Source of the DNA: Apostichopus japonicus
Taxonomy: Eukaryota; Echinodermata; Holothuroidea; Aspidochirotida; Stichopodidae
Direction: 5' to 3'
Assembly: GCF_037975245.1 (NCBI RefSeq)
Contig: NC_092572.1
Location: 26,024,489-26,088,488 of the forward strand
Length of the DNA stretch: 64,000 bases
The notes below the pieces were generated by a model, which saw only the letters and a program-made list of their open reading frames with translations, did no database searches and had not been told where the DNA came from. Position 1 is the first letter of the stretch; each line of letters starts with the position of its first letter. Below are positions 57,203-64,000 of the stretch, piece after piece. A program made the position numbers and the translations under genes.

Positions 57203-57332
57203 GGTGATTAATAACAGCGAGTTGAAATTTAACATTACTTATCGAGACTCATCTGGCATAATTGTTGGTACAGGTGTCACTTTATCGATCACCGCAAAGA
57301 TGTAATCTTGTGGTATTATATGTTATTTAAGC

Positions 57333-57338
57333 AATAAA
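57333..57338 (+). terminator. Polyadenylation signal AATAAA of the SRCR gene
   Basis: A canonical AATAAA lies 131 bases after the TAA stop of the SRCR gene. Confidence 0.7.
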
Positions 57339-58419
57339 GTATTGATATAACAGAAACAGAAATGTTTTTGAAAAGTGTCTGTTGGGGTCATTTACTGTGA
57401 CTCGGCATGTTCCTCTTTTATAAAGTATTATGAGACACTTTGGCTAACAACAATGTCCAATTATGTTCAAAGTCTTGATTAAAATAGCATGATGTACTCG
57501 AGGAATATTGTTTCTTAGTAATAGTACCTCTTCATTAAATGATTTTAGTAGGACATAGGCATAACATGAGAGAGTTTTCTAAAACGATGTTTATTAAATT
57601 ACTGACGAAACTTGGATCAAATAGTGACTGGAGGCATGGTACTGTTTTGTTTTATCAAAGAACACAATCACGGTTGTGGATGATGATAACCGATTCCTGA
57701 ATAAATTTACTATTTTGTTGTTAATTATGGTAAACGAAAGTTTGAGCAAAAGTGTAATGTACATTTTTAGATAATAAAGAATTTTTTTGCACTTGACCTT
57801 GCTTTCGGATATTTCTATCTCACCTAAGATAAGAATGCCCACCCACACAATAAAAACCACCACTAACTGCTTGAAATAAGAAGTGATTCATATAAATTCC
57901 AAAATATCAAGATCACAACAACCTCCCTAAGAGAGACCAACTATTCAAAGTAATATTTAGCGTACTTTGATCATGTGGCACTCTTTCCCACTTCAAAATG
58001 ACTGCTTTAACGACAGCCAAAGCCACAGCATAAATGCAGAATGCATTGACAGAGACAAAACAATACACGATAAATCTTGAAGAAATGCCAAAACGGACAC
58101 ATAGAATGGAGTTTATCGTTCGATAAACGTGGGTGATTTCTTATCAATTAAGCAATTTCATCTTTCAACTGAACATCATGTTTTTCATGTACAGTTTTGC
58201 TCCGTGAGTTGGTTTGGTCAGCAAAGATTGATGATCTGGGATATTTTTAACGAGATAGCACAATTTGGGGTTCTTGTTTTATTCGCCCCCTGGCTTGTTT
58301 TGCCCTTCCACATGCCCCCTCCCCGGACGCACGTGGTCATACCACATGTGTTTACTGCTTAACTTGACTTATTTTGCAGTTAAAACAATCGTTGCAGATT
58401 TCAGTATCTGCGGACATAT
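57339..58419. other. Intergenic, no gene recognised
   Basis: Between the SRCR polyadenylation signal and the GATATC array nothing recognisable was seen. Confidence 0.45.
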
Positions 58420-59640
58420 GGCAAGCCGTTTTACTTTTTATTCGATATTGAATGATATCTTTAATTATTTGATGATATCATTAAATCCATTGTTGATATC
58501 AAGAATTCGAATTGATGATATCATTAAATCAATTAATGATATCATTTATTCAGTTCATTTCTTGATATCAATAATTCATTTAATGATATCAAGAAATGAA
58601 TTAGTCATATTAAGAAATGATTTAAAGATATCTTTAAATGTATTTGTGATATGTACATATCACTAATTCGAATTGGTGATATTTATATATCACTAATTCG
58701 ATTTACTGATATCATGAAATATGACGTCATATTTACTGATATCACTAATTCGAATTAGTGATATGTACATATCGATTCGATTTAAAGATATCAACAATTA
58801 TGACGTACATATCAAGAATTCGGCCATATTTAATGATATATTTAAACATTGCTGCGACATGTCTGGTTATACGGCGTAGTCTCAGTAACTCATCCGTACA
58901 TATGCCTTATGGAACTAAGCTGGTGGTAGTTGGTATGGGTCTAGTGCAGTGCAGTATACATTACATTAGTTATACGGTAGGCTCAATACGTAAAACTGCT
59001 CTTAATATGGCGGGGATTGAAGCTCAACCAGTTCTAGACAGAATATAACGCACTAACCGCACTCCCCGCTACTTCCCGCCACATAATCCCAGGCGCTCAA
59101 ACCATTAAATATGGCCGAATGCGTGATATGTACGTCATATTTCATGATACCATTAATTGGAATTTATGATATCAAAAATTCGAATTATGATATCATTAAA
59201 TATGGCCGAATTCGTGATATGTACGTCATATTTGATGATATCATTAATTGGAATTTATGATATCAAAAATTCGAATTAATGATATCATTAAATATGGCCG
59301 AATTCGTGATATGTACGTCATACTTTTTGATATCATTAATTTATACACAGATATCTGAAATTGAATTTTTGATATCTTGAATTGTATTATTGATACCTAT
59401 AATAGTGCATCTATGTTAAGATATCACAAATTCAATTCTTCATATCAGAAAGTTTAATTATGATATCATCAAATAAAATAATGATATCAATAATTTCCTT
59501 GCACCAATTAATGATATCATCAAGTATGACGAACATATCATTAAAAGAATTTTAGATATCATGAAATAATTCATGATATCATTAAATAATTGTTGATATC
59601 ATTAAATAATTGTTGATAACAGTAAATACTGAATAAAAAA
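58420..59640. repeat. GATATC-rich palindromic repeat region
   Basis: Dozens of TGATATCATTAAAT, AATTCGAATTA and GATATGTACGTCATA motifs occur in both orientations. A 91-base unit beginning ATGGCCGAAT repeats directly at 59111, 59202 and 59293. A unique island without the motif lies at about 58855-59105. Confidence 0.9.
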
Positions 59641-60019
59641 TAAAATGGCTTGCCATACAAACAGTTGAATAAGCACGAACAACATCGTTTAGTTCTGAGA
59701 GGTACAAACACCTAGGAATTGGACAAACGTGGTTGGATAATCAATCTATTTATGCGGGTATAGTGAAGATACGTGAACACTTGTATGGACATGTATGGGG
59801 ATGTATGGGGATATCCGGCACTGCAGACCTGTCTACTCATACACCAGATTGGCAGACTTACAATATGTGTGTTAGGTGAAATGTCGATCACTCTTATATT
59901 ATACACATTTCAAGAAATTCGAAGTCAGTCAATGTACAAACCCCCTCGCCACGAATCAAGAAATGTGCAGTTGCTAGTCCCTGTCAACGTTTGATCGAGA
60001 TCCCCCAGGAGAAAATTCC

Positions 60020-61055
60020 TGTTAATACCTGTTACAATTTCAACTGGTTTTAACCGGCACCAACAGGGACTAACAGGTACCTGTTAACGACAACTGGTTT
60101 TATCAGGTATTGTGACCAAAACCAGTTTATACCAGTTAATTACCTGTTGCAACAGGTAAATTACCTGTAAGCTGTAACAGGTACCAATTGGTTTTAACAG
60201 GTACCTGTTAAACCAGTTGCTTTCAACAGGTAAAATACCTGTTGAAAACAACTGGTTTAACAGGTACCTGTTGAAAACAACTGGTTTAACAGGTACCTGT
60301 TGAAAATAACTGGTTAAACAGGTACCTGTTGAAAACAACTGGGTTTAACAGGTACCTGTTGAAAACAACTGGTTTAACAGGTACCTGTTGAAAACAATTG
60401 GTTTAACAGGTACCTGTTGAAAACAACTGGTTTAACAGGTACCTGTTGAAAATAACTGGTTAAACAGGTACCTGTTGAAAACAACTGGGTTAAACAGGTA
60501 CCTGTTGAAAACAACTGGTTTAACAGGTACCTGTTGAAAACAATTGGTTTAACAGGTACCTGTTGAAAACAACTGGTTTAACAGGTACCTGTTGAAAACA
60601 ACTGGTTAAACAGGTACCTGTTGAAAACAACTGGTTAAACAGGTACCTGTTGAAAATAACTGGTTAAACAGGTACCTGTTGAAAACAACTGGTTTAACAG
60701 GTACCTGTTGAAAATAACTGGTTTAACAGGTACCTGTTGAAAATAACTGGTTAAACAGATACCCGTGAAAATAACTGGTTTAACAGGTACCTGTTGAAAA
60801 CAACTGGTTTAACAGGTACCTGTTGAAAACAACTGGTTAAACAGGTATCTGTTGAAAACAACTGGTTAAACAGGTACCTGTTGAAAACAACTGGTTTAAC
60901 AGGTACCTGTTGAAAACAACTGGTTAAACAGGTACCTGTTGAAAATAACTGGTTAAACAGGTACCTGTTGAAAACAACTGGTTTAACAGGTACCTGTTGA
61001 AAACAACTGGTTTAACAGGTACCTGTTACACCAGTTGCATTCAACAGGTACCAGT
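60020..61055. repeat. 29-bp satellite with palindromic core
   Basis: About 27 regular copies (60230-61030) of a 29-base unit, AACAGGTACCTGTT plus GAAAACAACTGGTTT, preceded by irregular units from 60020. The core AACAGGTACCTGTT is a perfect 14-base palindrome. Units alternate CTGGTTT and CTGGTTA ends. It is contiguous, without spacers, so it is not a CRISPR array. Confidence 0.95.
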
Positions 61056-63327
61056 TGGTTCAAATTTCTGTGTCCACTTTAAGGCACATAATGGTGGATC
61101 ACCGTTGTCAGGGAAGGTTTATGAGGGGAGGGTGGCTTGAAAATTGTTGTTCTCAAAAAGGGCTTATATGCAAAATGATGCAATTATTTCCCTTTTTTTT
61201 GGCTCCCTTCGTTTTTTTCACCGTCGGACATCACGTCCCCAAATTTTTTTGTGGAGGTACTCTTTCCCCTGCCCCCCCTTCCCCACCCTCGCTGGCTTTG
61301 CCACTGCAAAGATGTGGTATAACATATGTCTGATCACTGAATTGTTTATTCTATTTGGTACATTAAGGTAAAATGAAAAATTCACATATTACATTTATGA
61401 GAGAGTTCTTCCAGATAGTATATGAATACGTAGCATAGAAATACATCAAAAGATTGAGACGAGTTCGCATCTATATTTAGATCAGTGATTCATAGTCTAA
61501 GAAATTAAGACGCATATTGCCAAGTCAAGATCAAGATAAAAATAATTAATGTTTAAATTGTATTATGATTTAATCCTTTCTTATTTACTGTTGTTTTAAA
61601 TTTTTGATATCAATTAATGATATTTGTAATTTTCATTGACATAAAACTCTCAAATTAGGAGGCCAAAGACAATTTTTTCAATTTTTTTGATAATCACATT
61701 TTCTACGAGGTTTAAGTTGAACTTTGACTTCAACACCATATTCAATTTCGAAACCGAGGAGCAACGGCAACTTGCATTGCATAGCGTAAGCATTGCTTGG
61801 TATGGTTGAATACGATCACTCTAAGCAACTTTCAACTGTTAATCACCCAAGAAGATCTATATAAGAATGGAAGTATTAACCGCCACCATCGGCCTACATG
61901 TTGTTCCTTAAACTTGGAGGTAAAACTAACGTTAATTGTTAGGCACTGGCACAAAGTAGTATTATGATTAGCATTACGCTACGCGGTTTTGTGACCGTTG
62001 TTAGGCTAGCCTTTCGCAATACACAAGTGCAATGACAGTGAGTAGCCTAGGTTTTCTATTGAGTACTGCAGTGCATTCTCAACACTAAACTGTGCATTCT
62101 AAACACCAATTAACAATGTGTTATGTGTGTATTGGGCTAGATTGAACAGTCGCACATAATCTTCTAATTTATTTCCAAACAAATGCTGGGACTGAGTTTC
62201 AATAGTTGAAGCTTAGGTCTACACTCATTTGGTAAAGATTTCTTGAATTTCCCATGTGAATCTAAATGGGTAGGCTATGTGATATTGAATAAAACAAGGA
62301 TAGACCTTCAAACTTACTGTTACAGTAGGCTGAACAAATTATGTTGGCTAGTCACCGGTATTATATACTTTAGTACTACTACTAGTAAGACTAAAAAAAC
62401 GGCTGAAAGACAAACTAACTTAGTGTGACAAAGAACTGTTTCTTCTCTAGCCTAGGTCTAAATAGACTTGTTAAGTGAGCAAGCAAAATAACTTAAAACA
62501 ATTAGGCCTATAAATAAGTTGGCTCAGTGCATTTGTGTTTCTAAAATCTTGTATTTTTAGATCTTAAAAACAAACAAAGATTTAGCCCATGTTTTATTAT
62601 CTCTGTAGTCTGGGCATTTGATTCTGGTTGCAATGATGATGACACTCTGGTTCAAATGTTCAGCTTTATACAGTCTGCTTCAAACTTTGGGATTCTTTTT
62701 TTAGACTATTGTGGAAGCAAATCTCACATCACTTTGTGGTGACAACTTTATTTCATTTTTTTTTCAAATGATCACTACTGCTGCTTTGCTATTTCCTTTT
62801 TCCAGGAAGAATTGAAAAACCAAATATCCAGGTGAGGTTTCTTGTGATGTACGACACCAGTGTAGAGGCAAAAACAGGAGAGGAGAACGTATATGGCTTA
62901 AAGACATAATGGTGTAAGATGATATTAAGTGTTTATCCGAGAGTCCAAAAAGCAAAGGAACAAGTGCCATAGAGAAAAAAGATGGAAGGGTGAGTTTAAC
63001 TATTGTACCCAAATGTGTAATGATATTATTTAAATACTTTTCATAACCTGTTTATATATAATATAAAAAAAAAACAGTCTGGTACATCATTTACGTACAA
63101 GCGTCATAAGTTTGGCCAATTTTTTTTTTACTGATTTGGGATAATTATAAACATGGTTATTAAGCTTTGAAAAATAACTTGGTGTTATAGTGCAAAGCTA
63201 GTAATTATTTGGTAAAGCTGCTATTCCTGGCTTAATTTTAATGTAAATGTATGTTTATGATAATGTGAGTTATCATGTGCTATATCTGTATATATGCTTA
63301 CAGGTATATCATATTTTCTGTTCACAG
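61056..63327. other. Region before BEN-like exon, no exon assigned
   Basis: C/G runs at 61265-61300 and CAGTGGCAAAGCCAGCG (minus strand, near 61295) resemble the inner part of hAT-like elements, but no matching left end was found. Upstream exons of the BEN-like gene may lie here; none could be assigned. Confidence 0.4.
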
Positions 63328-63541
63328 GGCAATATTGGTGCAGATTTTGGGCTTCCTGAAGACAAGTGGGAGGCCATTTGTAGTAAAGAGAAACACTCTA
63401 TGTTCGTGAAGACTTTACTGGTGTTGATTTGGGGTACCAACACTTTGAAAACGAAAGTCGTTGGGAATGCTTGCACAAGATTCAACAGTGACAGAGATGC
63501 AAAACCGCTGTTGTCTCCCGTGAAGGTTAATGCTATGGAAG
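63328..63541 (+). CDS. BEN-domain-like exon, partial gene
   Basis: 214 bases between acceptor TTTTCTGTTCACAG and donor GTTAGT encode GNIGADFGLPEDKWEAICSK, then HSMFVKTLLVLIWGTNTLKT, KVVGNACTRFNSDRDAKPLL and SPVKVNAME. The pattern of a helical LLxxxFGxxTL segment, then G-x(5)-R, then KPxLxPxKVxAI resembles BEN domains, which bind DNA or chromatin proteins in transcriptional repressors. Neighbouring exons were not identified and the gene continues past the window. It could also belong to a transposon-captured BEN gene. Confidence 0.5.
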
Positions 63542-64000
63542 GTTAGTGATTATGAATAGCTTTCAAACAAGTAACCATTTATATTACAAGCTCATGACTT
63601 AGTACACAAGTGTACAATATAATTTACTGAATAAGCTGTTTTTCAGGAGTAAGTAATTTTTTAACACTGACAGAACTATTTATCAGTAGGATTATGCATT
63701 CCAGTATCATGAGTTAACAACTGATATCATTTTGGTTGGTTCTTAATTGCCTTTGAGTTCTGACAGGAAGCCTACAATCAAACTACCATAGTGGTGTAGT
63801 TTTTCCAACCAAAAGATTGAGCAATCCCAAATTCTAAAAGAATGTTCTTGGTTAGACTGTGATTGCTAGTCCATTCAGGTTGGATACCAACAGATATAAA
63901 TATCGTGAGACATTCTAAACCATAGGAAAGTTTGACCTTAACTTTCCATGAAAGCACTCATCTAGCAATGCAAGAGAGTTTGTTTAGTTTTAGGACCACA
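63542..64000. other. Probable intron after BEN-like exon
   Basis: No second exon was recognised before the end of the window. Confidence 0.4.

Noticed and set aside
60020-61055. CRISPR-like regular 29-bp repeats
   Set aside because: Repeats are contiguous with no unique spacers and the genome is eukaryotic, so this is a satellite.
61095-61310. Possible further hAT element (CAGGGAAGG ... CCACTG)
   Set aside because: The putative ends do not match each other well and no target duplication was found.

Overview
This is a 64-kb window of an intron-rich, AT-rich animal nuclear genome. It is full of minisatellites, (AT)n tracts, tRNA-derived SINEs and DNA transposons. A secreted multi-SRCR-domain gene, a P-superfamily transposon, a recurrent AGGCCTAGGC-type motif and LINE 3' tails suggest an invertebrate deuterostome, most likely an echinoderm. 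The species call is inference.

Layout. (1) 1-9473: no gene recognised. It holds a 37-bp minisatellite (about 2450-2865), a degenerate 4.4-kb inverted repeat (about 2880-7335) interrupted by a LINE 3' fragment, a hAT-like MITE and a SINE, and a TTAGGG-like tract (8520-8670). (2) 9474-14127: left arm of a large inverted duplication. (3) 14039-29756, minus strand: a complete ten-exon gene for coatomer delta subunit (ARCN1/delta-COP). I joined it by splice sites and reading phase to exactly 511 residues, the length of the human protein. Its introns hold several minisatellites, an 83-bp satellite and mobile-element remnants. (4) 30258-31517: a hAT-like non-autonomous element with an 8-bp target-site duplication. 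(5) 31878-40350: two near-identical 4.2-kb P-superfamily transposons, tail to tail, with three copies of one 8-bp target site at left flank, junction and right flank. (6) 42005-45278: right arm of the large inverted duplication, carrying an in-frame second copy of the last ARCN1 exon. (7) 46855-57202, plus strand: a complete eight-exon gene for a secreted protein with a signal peptide and seven SRCR domains (746 residues). (8) 58420-61055: two satellite arrays built on self-complementary cores. (9) 63328-63541, plus strand: one exon of a BEN-domain-like gene that continues beyond the window.

The two complete genes are not functionally linked. Delta-COP is a housekeeping coat protein of Golgi-to-ER COPI vesicles. 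The SRCR protein is probably extracellular, perhaps in immunity or adhesion. The most unusual points are: (a) the SRCR domains alternate 6-4-4-6-4-4-6 cysteines, and the four-cysteine domains lack exactly the two positions that pair as C2-C7; (b) the inverted duplication breaks at the 5' edge of the last ARCN1 exon, so an inversion of the interval would still leave ARCN1 with a terminal exon; (c) the P-element pair shares one target site and one frameshift.
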